From: Nocardiopsis sp. TSRI0078
GTDB taxonomy: Bacteria > Actinomycetota > Actinomycetes > Streptosporangiales > Streptosporangiaceae
Assembly (NCBI RefSeq): GCF_001905145.1
Contig: NZ_LWLB01000032.1
Coordinates: 284,622 to 348,621 of the forward strand
Length of the DNA stretch: 64,000 nt
Reading direction: 5' to 3'
Shown here: piece by piece, positions 36,760 to 43,791 of the stretch
Layout: every line of letters starts with the position of its first letter
Position numbering within the stretch: the stretch's first letter is position 1
The notes under the pieces: generated by a model
Databases searched by the model: none
What the model was told of the DNA's origin: nothing
The model's input: only the letters and a program-made list of their open reading frames with translations
Program-made: the position numbers and the translations under genes

Positions 36760-38145
36760 TCAGGCGCGCAGGAACGTGTCCAGGACGCGCACGCCGAATC
36801 GCAGGCCCTCCAGCGGTACCCGCTCGTCCACGCCGTGCAGCAGGCCCGTGTAGTCCAGGCCCTCGGGCTGCGCCAGGGGGGAGAAGCCGTAGCACTCGAT
36901 GCCGAGCCGGGCGAACACCTTGGCGTCCGTCCCCCCTGCCAGGCACACCGGCACCACGTGGGCACCGGGATCGTGGAACAGCAGGGCCTCACGCAGCGCC
37001 GCGAAGGCGGGGGAGTCCACCGGCGCGGCCACCGGCGGCGAACCGTGCGCGTACTCCCAGGTCACACGGTCACCGGTGAGCTCGTCCATGGTGGTGGCGA
37101 ACTGCTCCTCGCCCCCGGGCAGCACCCGGCCGTCCACGCCCGCGGTGGCCTCACCGGGCACCACGTTCACCTTGTACCCGGCCGAGAGCATGGTGGGCGT
37201 CGCGCTGTTGCGGGTGGTCGGACCGATCAGCGGCGCGGCCGTCCCCAGCCTCTCCACCAGGGAGGCCACCGTCTCCGCGGTGCCCGTGTCGCCGGGCACG
37301 CGCTCGATCTCCAGGGCGGCGGCGATCGCGTCGATCGACGCCCGCGTGACGGGGGTCAGGTGCAGCGGCCACTCGTGGCGGTCGATCCGGGCGACGGCCC
37401 CGGCCAGGGCGCCGACCGCGTTGTCGGCCGGAGGCCGGGAACCGTGCCCGGCGGTGCCCCGGGCGCGCAGGGTCAGCCAGGCGCTGCCGCGCTCGGCCGC
37501 GCCCACGGGGTACAGGCGTACCGGCTCCCCGGAGGCGGTACGGGCGTGGATGGTCTCCCCGCCGCCCTCGCCGATCGCGGTGGCGCAGCCCTCGAACAGG
37601 TCGGGGTGCTCACGGACCAGGTAGTCGGCACCGTAGGCGGCGCTGTCCTCCTCGTCGGCGACGAAGGCCAGCACGATGTCGCGCCGGGGCCGCAGTCCGT
37701 GCCGCGCCCAGTGGCGCACGACGGCGGTGACCATGGCGACGGAGTTCTTCATGTCCACGGCCCCGCGCCCCCACAGGGCGGGCGCGCCGGTGACGGGGCA
37801 GTCGGCGATCTCCCCGGCGAAGGGCGGCACCGTCCAGTCGGCGGCGTCCGCGGGCACCACGTCCAGGTGGCCGTGCACCAGCAGCGCGGGCGCGGTGGGG
37901 TCGGTGCCGGGGACGCGCGCGACCACGTTCGCGCGGCGGGGAGCCGACTCCAGGATCCGGGGAGCCAGTCCGGCGTCGCCGAGCGCCTCGGCGGCGTACT
38001 CGGCCGCGGCGCGCTCGTCGCCCCGGCCGCCCCCATGGTTGGTGGAGTCGCGGCGGATGAGGCCGCGGGTCAGCTGGACGGCGTCCTCCCCGGCTGCCGC
38101 GAGGCCGTCGGTTCGCCCGGGAAAGGAGGTGGCGGTGTGGCCCAC
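36760..38145 (-). CDS. M20-family metallopeptidase (ArgE/DapE/CPG2-like)
   Basis: The 461-residue zinc peptidase has the M20 metal-site blocks: LLVHGHLDVVPADAADW with the first His and Asp, GRGAVDMKNSVAM with the bridging Asp, VADEEDSAAYGADYLV with the Glu-Glu pair, and a late LAGGTDAKVFARLG and LLHGVDERV with the final His. It resembles M20 dipeptidases of actinobacteria. A GTG at 38145 is the only reasonable start that leaves the normal 25-30 residues before LIRRDSTNHG; no good ribosome site precedes it. Substrate is unknown. The neighbours (LdcA, DppA) suggest peptides from cell-wall turnover. Confidence 0.88.
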   Translation of the reverse strand: MGHTATSFPGRTDGLAAAGEDAVQLTRGLIRRDSTNHGGGRGDERAAAEYAAEALGDAGLAPRILESAPRRANVVARVPGTDPTAPALLVHGHLDVVPADAADWTVPPFAGEIADCPVTGAPALWGRGAVDMKNSVAMVTAVVRHWARHGLRPRRDIVLAFVADEEDSAAYGADYLVREHPDLFEGCATAIGEGGGETIHARTASGEPVRLYPVGAAERGSAWLTLRARGTAGHGSRPPADNAVGALAGAVARIDRHEWPLHLTPVTRASIDAIAAALEIERVPGDTGTAETVASLVERLGTAAPLIGPTTRNSATPTMLSAGYKVNVVPGEATAGVDGRVLPGGEEQFATTMDELTGDRVTWEYAHGSPPVAAPVDSPAFAALREALLFHDPGAHVVPVCLAGGTDAKVFARLGIECYGFSPLAQPEGLDYTGLLHGVDERVPLEGLRFGVRVLDTFLRA

Positions 38146-38197
38146 GTGCGCGGCCTCGCTCTCGACTGCAGGGTTTCGGTGAAAGGAGGGGAACGTG

Positions 38198-38353
38198 GTG
38201 ACTCGTGATGATGCGGTGCTCCCCGGCACAGTTCTACCAGTTCCGAACGGGGGCGCCCGGGCATTCCGGTGGCGGCGGGGCCGCCGCCACCGCGACCCCG
38301 CCCTCTCCCGGAGGGACGTCAGCCGTAGTCCGCCTCCATGGCGTTGGAGATGA
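38198..38353 (+). CDS. Doubtful small frame behind a perfect Shine-Dalgarno sequence
   Basis: A 51-codon frame (GTG at 38198 or 38195) follows AAAGGAGG at 38182-38189. It is very Arg-rich at its end and overlaps the 3' end of the convergent DppA gene. A second AAAGGAGGT at 38122-38130 precedes a GTG at 38137 opening a 23-codon frame that ends at 38208. Both are antisense to the M20 gene start region. I list them because two strong ribosome sites 60 bases apart are unusual. The frames themselves do not look like known proteins. Confidence 0.2.
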   Translation: MTRDDAVLPGTVLPVPNGGARAFRWRRGRRHRDPALSRRDVSRSPPPWRWR

Positions 38354-39152
38354 GCGTGGTGACCGCCTTGAAGCAGCGGATCATCTCGTAGGCGTCCGGG
38401 GAGGTGTAGCGGACCCGCCGCACCCCGACACGCGTGACGCCGGGGACGATGGCGGCGGCCTGGGCGAGCTGGGCGGAGTCGACCTCGACCTCCACGGCCC
38501 TGGGAGCCGGCTCGACGGGATCCAGGCGCCCGGCCAGCATCATGGCGGCACGGGCCCCGGCCCGGATGTCCCGCGCGGTCCTGATCGGGGGGCGGCAGCG
38601 GGCCGCGTACCGGCTGACGTGGTCCTTGACCGCGACCGTCCGCGCGAACGGGGCGTAGGCGGCGGCGTCCTCGCAGGCGCGGTCGTCCCCGGTCACCAGG
38701 ATGACGGGGGCGCCATACTCGGCGACCACGGCGGCGTTGAGGCGGCCCTCGCCGGCGGGCTCGCCGTCCAGCCACACGCCGGTCACCGCGTTGGGCAGGT
38801 AGGTGTGGGCGAGGACGCCCTCGTCCCCGGCGCCGCAGTGGTAGCCGAGGAACACCACGCCGTCGCAGTCGCCGGACTGGACGCCCTCGACCATGGACAG
38901 CTCCTTGTGCCGCCCGGTGATCATGGTGGCGTCACCGTTCAGCTCCTCCAGCAGGAGGTTGCGCATGGTCGCGTGCGCCTCGTTGACCAGGACCTCGGTG
39001 GCGCCGCCCTCGAACAGTCCCTCGACGGCGGCGTTGACGTCGCTGGTGAACATGGCCCGGCAGCGCTGCCACTGCTCCGTGCCGGGCTCGACGTCGGCGG
39101 GCCAGGTGACGCCCGTGGCGCCCTCCATGTCGGCGGAGATGAGGATCTTCAC
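38319..39152 (-). CDS. dppA: D-aminopeptidase DppA-like (M55 family)
   Basis: M55 peptidases are self-compartmentalising zinc enzymes that release N-terminal D-Ala, for example from D-Ala-D-Ala or D-Ala-Gly. The 277-residue protein begins KILISADMEGATGVTWP with the SxDxEG zinc motif and continues with VNEAHATMRNLLLE and VFLGYHCGAG, the usual His/Glu ligand positions. The GTG at 39152 is chosen because it restores the canonical N terminus; an upstream ATG at 39185 is also in frame. A TAGGGT box ends 7 bases before the GTG, consistent with a leaderless mRNA. Together with LdcA and M20 it suggests scavenging of peptidoglycan peptides. Confidence 0.88.
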   Translation of the reverse strand: MKILISADMEGATGVTWPADVEPGTEQWQRCRAMFTSDVNAAVEGLFEGGATEVLVNEAHATMRNLLLEELNGDATMITGRHKELSMVEGVQSGDCDGVVFLGYHCGAGDEGVLAHTYLPNAVTGVWLDGEPAGEGRLNAAVVAEYGAPVILVTGDDRACEDAAAYAPFARTVAVKDHVSRYAARCRPPIRTARDIRAGARAAMMLAGRLDPVEPAPRAVEVEVDSAQLAQAAAIVPGVTRVGVRRVRYTSPDAYEMIRCFKAVTTLISNAMEADYG

Positions 39153-39254
39153 CCGCAAGACCCTACGCTCCGACCCGCCGTGCATCCACGGCCTCGCGCG
39201 GCCTTTTTCCGTCTCCGGTCCGACCGGCGGGGAGGACCACCCCCGGGGTGCTCC

Positions 39255-40106
39255 CTAGGGCAGGGTGAGGATCTCCGCACCGGACTCGGTGATGACCAGG
39301 GTGTGCTCGAACTGGGCGGTCCACCTGCGGTCGGCCGTCACGGCGGTCCAGCCGTCGTCCCACATGTCGTACTCCACGGCGCCGAGCGTGATCATCGGCT
39401 CGATCGTGAAGGTCATGCCGGGCTCCATGACGGTGTCCGCGCGAGGGTCGTCGTAGTGCGGCACCACCAGCCCCGAGTGGAACTCCGGGCCCACACCGTG
39501 GCCGGTGAAGTCGCGGACCACGCCGTAGCCGAAGCGCTTGGCGTAGGACTCGATGACCCGGCCGATCACGTTGATCTGACGGCCCGGACGGCACGCCTTG
39601 ATCGCGCGCATGGTCGCCTCGTGGGTCCGCTCGACCAGGAGGCGGTGCTCCTCGGTGACGTTCCCGGCCATGAAGGTGGCGTTGGTGTCGCCGTGCACGC
39701 CGTCCTTGTAGGCGGTGATGTCGATATTGACGATGTCGCCGTCGGAGATCACCGTGTCGTCCGGGATGCCGTGGCAGATCACCTCGTTGAGCGAGGAGCA
39801 CAGCGACTTCGGGTAGCCCTTGTAGCCCAGCGGGCTGGGGTAGGCGCCGTGGTCCAGCAGGAACTCGTGGCCGACCCGGTCGAGCTCGTCCGTGGTCACC
39901 CCGGGCTCGACGTGCTTGCCGACCTCCTGCAGGGCCTGCGCCGCGATCCGTCCGGCCACCCGCATCCGCTCGATGGTCTCGGGGGTCTGTACGTCGCCGA
40001 GGACGCCTTCCACGGGATGCTTCCGTCCGACGTACTCCGGGCGGACGATGTGGGAGGGAACCGAACGTTGTGGCGAGATTCGCCCAGGAACCAGCGGAGT
40101 AGTCAT
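39255..40106 (-). CDS. map: Type I methionine aminopeptidase with N-terminal extension, paralogue 2
   Basis: The 283-residue enzyme has the same catalytic core as the 34718 gene: [30 protein letters not shown] with the first metal Asp and the second after it, [25 protein letters not shown] and FEHTLVITE. It also has a 40-residue Pro- and basic-residue-containing N-terminal extension like that of mycobacterial MapB, which binds the ribosome. This is probably the housekeeping copy. A perfect TACAAT (reverse strand, 40115-40120) lies 8 bases before the ATG at 40106, so the mRNA is nearly or fully leaderless. A GTG at 40112 is the alternative start. Confidence 0.92.
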   Translation of the reverse strand: MTTPLVPGRISPQRSVPSHIVRPEYVGRKHPVEGVLGDVQTPETIERMRVAGRIAAQALQEVGKHVEPGVTTDELDRVGHEFLLDHGAYPSPLGYKGYPKSLCSSLNEVICHGIPDDTVISDGDIVNIDITAYKDGVHGDTNATFMAGNVTEEHRLLVERTHEATMRAIKACRPGRQINVIGRVIESYAKRFGYGVVRDFTGHGVGPEFHSGLVVPHYDDPRADTVMEPGMTFTIEPMITLGAVEYDMWDDGWTAVTADRRWTAQFEHTLVITESGAEILTLP

Positions 40107-40253
40107 GAACACTGATTGTAGTTCGTGGGCGGGCCCGCCGGTCCTGGGCGGAGCCCTCCCGGGGGAGTGTGAGGAAGGACCCGGCCTGGGTAGGTCGCAC
40201 GGCGGGAGAACACGTTCCCGCTCCGGGCGCGGCCCGGAAGGAAGGGAGTGAGT

Positions 40254-40448
40254 GTGAGCGAGGACATGTCACAGGACGGCAAGTGGTGGTACTGCCTCAA
40301 GCACAACCGGGTGGAGCACGGTCCGGGCTGCCCCAACAAGGTGCGCATGGGCCCCTACCCGGACGAGGCCACGGCCGCCAGCGCGCTGGCCATCGCCGCC
40401 GAGCGCAACGAGGCGTGGGACGTCTCCGACGAGGAGCAGGAGCTGTGA
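40254..40448 (+). CDS. Small conserved-looking protein, about 64 residues
   Basis: The product is a small soluble protein with two cysteines and two adjacent tryptophans: [19 protein letters not shown], then [20 protein letters not shown]. The CxxH...C spacing (YCLKH, GPGCP) could hold a metal, but no family is assigned. The [11 protein letters not shown] region looks like the repeat of a SPOR-like small domain. Starts at 40248, 40254 and 40266 are possible. 40254 has the best spacing from the GGAAGGAAGGGA purine tract. It is divergent from the methionine aminopeptidase gene and followed by a terminator hairpin. Confidence 0.7.
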   Translation: MSEDMSQDGKWWYCLKHNRVEHGPGCPNKVRMGPYPDEATAASALAIAAERNEAWDVSDEEQEL

Positions 40449-40456
40449 CCTGCGCT

Positions 40457-40485
40457 CCCCGCGGCCCGGGCACCGGGTCGCGGGG
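40457..40485 (+). terminator. Hairpin after the small protein gene
   Basis: A 12-bp stem with one G-T pair (40457-40468 with 40474-40485, 5-nt loop) begins 8 bases after the stop of the 40254-40448 gene. Confidence 0.5.
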
Positions 40486-40538
40486 TCCGGGCCGTACCGG
40501 GTCCGCCTCCGCTCCGGGGCCTCTGACAGGATCGGCGT

Positions 40539-41234
40539 ATGACTGAACAGAGCACACCCGAGGGCGCCGACGTCGCCGCGATGACCGTCTCCGTCCTGGG
40601 CGGGACCGGCGACCAGGGGCGCGGCCTGGCCCGACGGCTCGCCCTGGCCGGACACACCGTCCACCTGGGCTCGCGCAGCGCCGAGCGCGCGGAGAAGGCC
40701 GCCAGGGACCTGGTGGAGGGCGAGTCCGTCCCGATCGACGTGCGCGGCCTGGACAACGCCGGGGCCGCCGCCGCGGGCGACGTCGTCATCGTCGCCGTGC
40801 CCTGGGAGGGGCACAGGGAACTGCTGGAGGGCCTGGCCGAACCGCTGGCGGGCAAGATCGTCGTGGACTGCGTGAACCCGCTCGGGTTCGACAAGCGGGG
40901 CCCCTTCGCACTCGACGTCGCCGAGGGCAGCGCCGCACAGCAGGCCGCCGAGGTACTGCCGGACAGCCGCGTCACGGCCGCCTTCCACCACGTGTCCGCG
41001 GTGGTCCTGCTGGACCCCGAGGTCGAGGAGGTGGACCTGGACGTCCTGGTGCTGGGCGAGGACCGCGCGGCCACCGACGTGGTGCGCGCCCTGGCCGACC
41101 GGATCCCCGGCGTACGCGGCGTCTTCGGCGGGCGCCTGCGCAACGCCCACCAGGTCGAGGCCCTGACCGCCAACCTCATCGCGGTCAACCGCCGCTACAA
41201 GACCCACGCGGGCATCCGGATCACCGGCCTGTAG
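40539..41234 (+). CDS. npdG: F420H2:NADP oxidoreductase
   Basis: The 231-residue enzyme transfers hydride between NADPH and coenzyme F420. The N-terminal Rossmann motif is VLGGTGDQGRGLARRLA at about residues 18-34, followed by LGSRSAERA, which fits NADP specificity. AGDVVIVAVPWEGH, IVVDCVNPLGFD and VTAAFHHVSAV are the family blocks, and the end NRRYKTHAGIRITGL is typical of actinobacterial Fno. It would supply F420H2 to enzymes such as the luciferase-like oxidoreductase at 43792-44832. A CAGGAT box ends 6 bases before the ATG, suggesting a leaderless start. Confidence 0.9.
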   Translation: MTEQSTPEGADVAAMTVSVLGGTGDQGRGLARRLALAGHTVHLGSRSAERAEKAARDLVEGESVPIDVRGLDNAGAAAAGDVVIVAVPWEGHRELLEGLAEPLAGKIVVDCVNPLGFDKRGPFALDVAEGSAAQQAAEVLPDSRVTAAFHHVSAVVLLDPEVEEVDLDVLVLGEDRAATDVVRALADRIPGVRGVFGGRLRNAHQVEALTANLIAVNRRYKTHAGIRITGL

Positions 41235-41260
41235 CCGGCGGGCCCTCCCACCGTCGACAC

Positions 41261-41297
41261 GTGCGGCGCCGGCCCCTCGTGGGGACCGGCGCCGCAC
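41261..41297 (+). terminator. Bidirectional hairpin between npdG and the secreted-protein cassette
   Basis: A 16-bp stem with a single bulge (41261-41276 with 41281-41297) and a short loop sits between the convergent gene ends. Confidence 0.65.
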
Positions 41298-41313
41298 GGG
41301 CGGGAGGCCGCGG

Positions 41314-41916
41314 TCAGCCGCAGTAGACCGAGCGCTCCTCGTCCGTCATCTGCCGCGTGGACTGGGTGATGGTGCTGCCCTGGTCGTCGGCGGGCCCCTC
41401 CGCGGTGAAGGGGGCGTACCAGATGTAGTGGCCCCACTCCCGGTCGGGGAAGTGCAGCTCGTAGGTGCCGTGGACGCGCTGCATCCTGGGCCCGTAGTAC
41501 ACGCGGGCCACCTCGCCCGGCTGGGCGGTGACCTGCGTCCGCTGGCTCTGGGTGTGGGACGAGCTCCACTCGTGGCCGTAGGAGAGGGTGAAGCTCTGCT
41601 TGAAGACCACGCCGAACGTCGCCGTCATCGACAGGTTCACGCTGTTGGACTCGCCCGTGGTCTTGGACCACTCCACCATGGACAGCTGTTCGTGGTCGGT
41701 GCAGTTGTAGACGGGGGAGCCGACCGGCTCGGAGGTGTTCTGGAAGTACTCCGGCGCACCCGAGGGGTGGAACTCGCACAGGTCGGTGCTCTCACCGCAC
41801 CTCTCCAGCAGTTCCCTGACGGTCGGAGTGCCTTCGTGGTCGGCCGAGGCCGGTGCGGGGGACAGCGCCAGGGCCGCCGCCAGGCCCGCCGCGGCGCCCA
41901 CTGCGAGGGTTCTCAT
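41314..41916 (-). CDS. Secreted protein of unknown function, paralogue A
   Basis: The 200-residue precursor has a Sec signal peptide with AlaSerAla-type cleavage near residue 25 (SPAPASA). The mature part starts DHEGTPTVRELLERCGES and contains four cysteines, an early pair in the TVRELLERC and DLCEFHP region, one in YNCTDHEQ and one at the extreme C terminus. The centre (about residues 75-125) is a Ser/Thr-rich alternating stretch (ESNSVNLSMTATFG, SYGHEWSSSHTQSQ). It is followed by PRMQRVHGTYELHFPDR and WGHYIWYAPFT. The protein after 41943 has the same plan. I know of no assigned function. The alternating polar pattern recalls beta-rich pore-forming folds, which is inference. Confidence 0.75.
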   Translation of the reverse strand: MRTLAVGAAAGLAAALALSPAPASADHEGTPTVRELLERCGESTDLCEFHPSGAPEYFQNTSEPVGSPVYNCTDHEQLSMVEWSKTTGESNSVNLSMTATFGVVFKQSFTLSYGHEWSSSHTQSQRTQVTAQPGEVARVYYGPRMQRVHGTYELHFPDREWGHYIWYAPFTAEGPADDQGSTITQSTRQMTDEERSVYCG

Positions 41917-41942
41917 CGCTCTGCCTTTCGCGGGGTCGGGGG

Positions 41943-42560
41943 TCACGGGCACGCGGCCCTCTCGGCGTCGGTCATCGGGCGCACGTTCTGCGTGACGACG
42001 TCCTCCGGGGAGTCGGGGACGGGTCCCTCGACCGTGAAGGGGGCGTACCAGATGTAGTGGCCCCACCTGCGGTCGGGGAAGTGCAGCTCGTAGGTGCCGT
42101 GGACACGCTGCATCCGGGGCCGGCGCTCGACCCAGCCCACCTCGCCGGGGCCGGTGTTGACGAAGGTGGTCTGGCTCTCGGTGTGCGACGTCGTCCAGGT
42201 GTGCTCGTAGGACTGCTCGTAGGACACGGAGAAGACCTCGCCGAATCCGGCCTCGGTGGTCAGGGCCAGGCCGACGCTGTTGCTCTGGGACGTGGTGTCG
42301 GACCAGGTCACGGCCATGTCCTGGCGGCCGGAGGTGCAGTTGAAGACCTCGGAGCCGACGACGCGGCCGCCGGCGGAGAACAGTTCGCGCTCTCCGCCGG
42401 GGTGGAACTCGCAGAGGTCGGTCGCCACGCCGCACAGCTCCAGCAGCTCACGGACCGTGGGGTTGCCCTCGTGGTCGGCGTACGCGGCGGTCGGGGACAC
42501 CGCGATCGTGCCCGCCACGGCGACGGCGGCGGCGCACAGCACGGCGTACGTGCGTTTCAT
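41943..42560 (-). CDS. Secreted protein of unknown function, paralogue B
   Basis: This 205-residue precursor has a signal peptide ending about AAYA at residue 28 and the same mature layout as paralogue A: DHEGNPTVRELLELCG, DLCEFHPGG, FNCTSG, a central Ser/Thr-rich segment (TSQSNSVGLALTTEAG, TWTTSHTESQTTFV). The best conserved block is MQRVHGTYELHFPDRRWGHY, with a final Cys two residues from the end. The four cysteine positions match those of paralogue A, so two disulfides are likely. It lies 26 bases upstream of paralogue A and 43 bases downstream of the crystallin-like gene, forming a three-gene cassette. Confidence 0.75.
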   Translation of the reverse strand: MKRTYAVLCAAAVAVAGTIAVSPTAAYADHEGNPTVRELLELCGVATDLCEFHPGGERELFSAGGRVVGSEVFNCTSGRQDMAVTWSDTTSQSNSVGLALTTEAGFGEVFSVSYEQSYEHTWTTSHTESQTTFVNTGPGEVGWVERRPRMQRVHGTYELHFPDRRWGHYIWYAPFTVEGPVPDSPEDVVTQNVRPMTDAERAACP

Positions 42561-42603
42561 GTCGGTTTTCCCTTCGAGCGGGGGCAGGGGAAAAGCGGGG
42601 CGT

Positions 42604-43149
42604 TCAGCCCAGGGTGGTGGAGACGGTGCGGTCGTTCATGTAGTCGCCGACGTAGTTGGTGTTCTCGCGGTAGGGGCCGTCGCGGTCACCGGTGCCGTCC
42701 GGTCCCGAGTGCAGCCACAGGGCGCACCTGGCCCACGGCTGTGCCGAGCTGATCATGTTCTGCCAGTCGGCCGGGAAGGTGAACCAGAACTCGGTGTCGT
42801 CGCCGCCCTGGCACGTGTTGTCGCCGTAGAGGGTGAAGGAGGCGCCGCCGTAGTTCTCGTGCTCGAAGTACGTGCCGATGATGACGTCGGACCCGGCCGC
42901 CAGCAGGGAGACGCGGTTGCGGTCCAGGGCCCGCTCCTGCTCCTCCAGGGTCCGGCCGGTCCGCTCCTCGGCGGCCGTGATCGCCTCGTCGAAGGTGGCG
43001 AAGCACTGCTCCTGCCCGGTGCCGACGTCGCTGATGCAGTGCCGCCCGTCGTCGGAGGGAGCGGAGGCGGCGGCCGTCGTCGCCACCGCGGCGGTGGCGA
43101 TCGCGACGGCCAGGGCGACGGCCCGGGGCCGTCCGTGCGGTGAGGTCAT
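42604..43149 (-). CDS. Secreted beta-gamma-crystallin-like / I36 inhibitor-like protein
   Basis: The 181-residue precursor has a clear signal peptide (about residues 1-28, AVALAVAIATAAVATTAAA). The C-terminal half has a beta-gamma-crystallin-type Greek-key sequence, TYFEHENYGGASFTLYGDN, then NMISSAQPWARCALWLHSGP and a terminal NTNYVGDYMNDRTVS. That is the layout of Streptomyces peptidase inhibitor I36/crystallin-like secreted proteins. Four cysteines (two early, CISDVGTGQEQC; two later) probably form disulfides. GGAG precedes the ATG by 6 bases. It heads the cassette with the two paralogues, so the three products may act together outside the cell. Confidence 0.75.
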   Translation of the reverse strand: MTSPHGRPRAVALAVAIATAAVATTAAASAPSDDGRHCISDVGTGQEQCFATFDEAITAAEERTGRTLEEQERALDRNRVSLLAAGSDVIIGTYFEHENYGGASFTLYGDNTCQGGDDTEFWFTFPADWQNMISSAQPWARCALWLHSGPDGTGDRDGPYRENTNYVGDYMNDRTVSTTLG

Positions 43150-43742
43150 GCGTTCTCCGTGCTCGTCTGGGGGTGAGACGTGACTTAACGCAGATTAACG
43201 GAACTCTTAGGTCTTGTTTGGTGACTGTCCGTATATAATCCGTCATGCGGTGGGGCTTCGCCGCGGAAAGAATTTTTCTGACTGCCCGGGCTCAACGGGG
43301 GAAGGTTTCCGACGTTATTGGCCCGGTGATCGGTTGTTTAACGCGATGGGAGGCGGACGCGTGGGAGGGGGTGCTCCGACCTGCGGTTCCATGCCCCGTG
43401 GAGCCGTGTCCGGGACCGTTCCGGGCGAAAGGGGCCGTCCGGCCCGGGCGGGCCGGAGGATTTCTCCGGTGACGTGCGTCACGTACAGGCGTTCGGGTGG
43501 GATCGGGAAGTCCCGGAATGTCACCCAGGGTGTCCGTCTTCGGAAGGTGTCCGTGTGGGAAACACACTTTGTCCCCGAAGAAGGTCGGAGTGTCCTGGGG
43601 TGTTCGGACGTGGTTCTCCGTTCCACTTTCCGAACGCGCGGTCCGAGGGGCGCGCGAACAGGGGTTGTGAACGCGAGTCTTTGTGTGTGTTCCTGTGGTG
43701 ATCGGTCACTCTGCGTTCTGCGTCGGGGGCCCGGTGTTCCGA
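43150..43742. other. Atypical intergenic stretch upstream of the secreted-protein cassette
   Basis: Nearly 600 bp with no frame showing native codon bias. Its start (43180-43245) is AT-rich and holds a direct repeat (TTAACG at about 43185 and 43196). A perfect rightward TATAAT at 43234-43239 is followed 5 bases later by an ATG opening a 75-codon frame of poor GC3. The leftward promoter of the cassette must also lie here. It might encode a small RNA; nothing firmer can be said. Confidence 0.4.
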
Positions 43743-43772
43743 GGCGGCCCCGCGCGGGGGCGCGGAGCCGCC
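43743..43772 (-). terminator. Terminator of the luciferase-like oxidoreductase gene
   Basis: A 13-position stem with one internal mismatch (43743-43755 with 43760-43772, GGGG loop) lies 20 bases beyond the stop of the leftward gene that ends at 43792. Confidence 0.55.
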
Positions 43773-43791
43773 GACCCCTGCGGCAGGGGGC

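Noticed and set aside
43245..43472. 75-codon frame after the TATAAT element as a native gene
   Set aside because: Codon use is unlike the rest of the window and no protein pattern is visible. Kept only as a possible small RNA or foreign segment.
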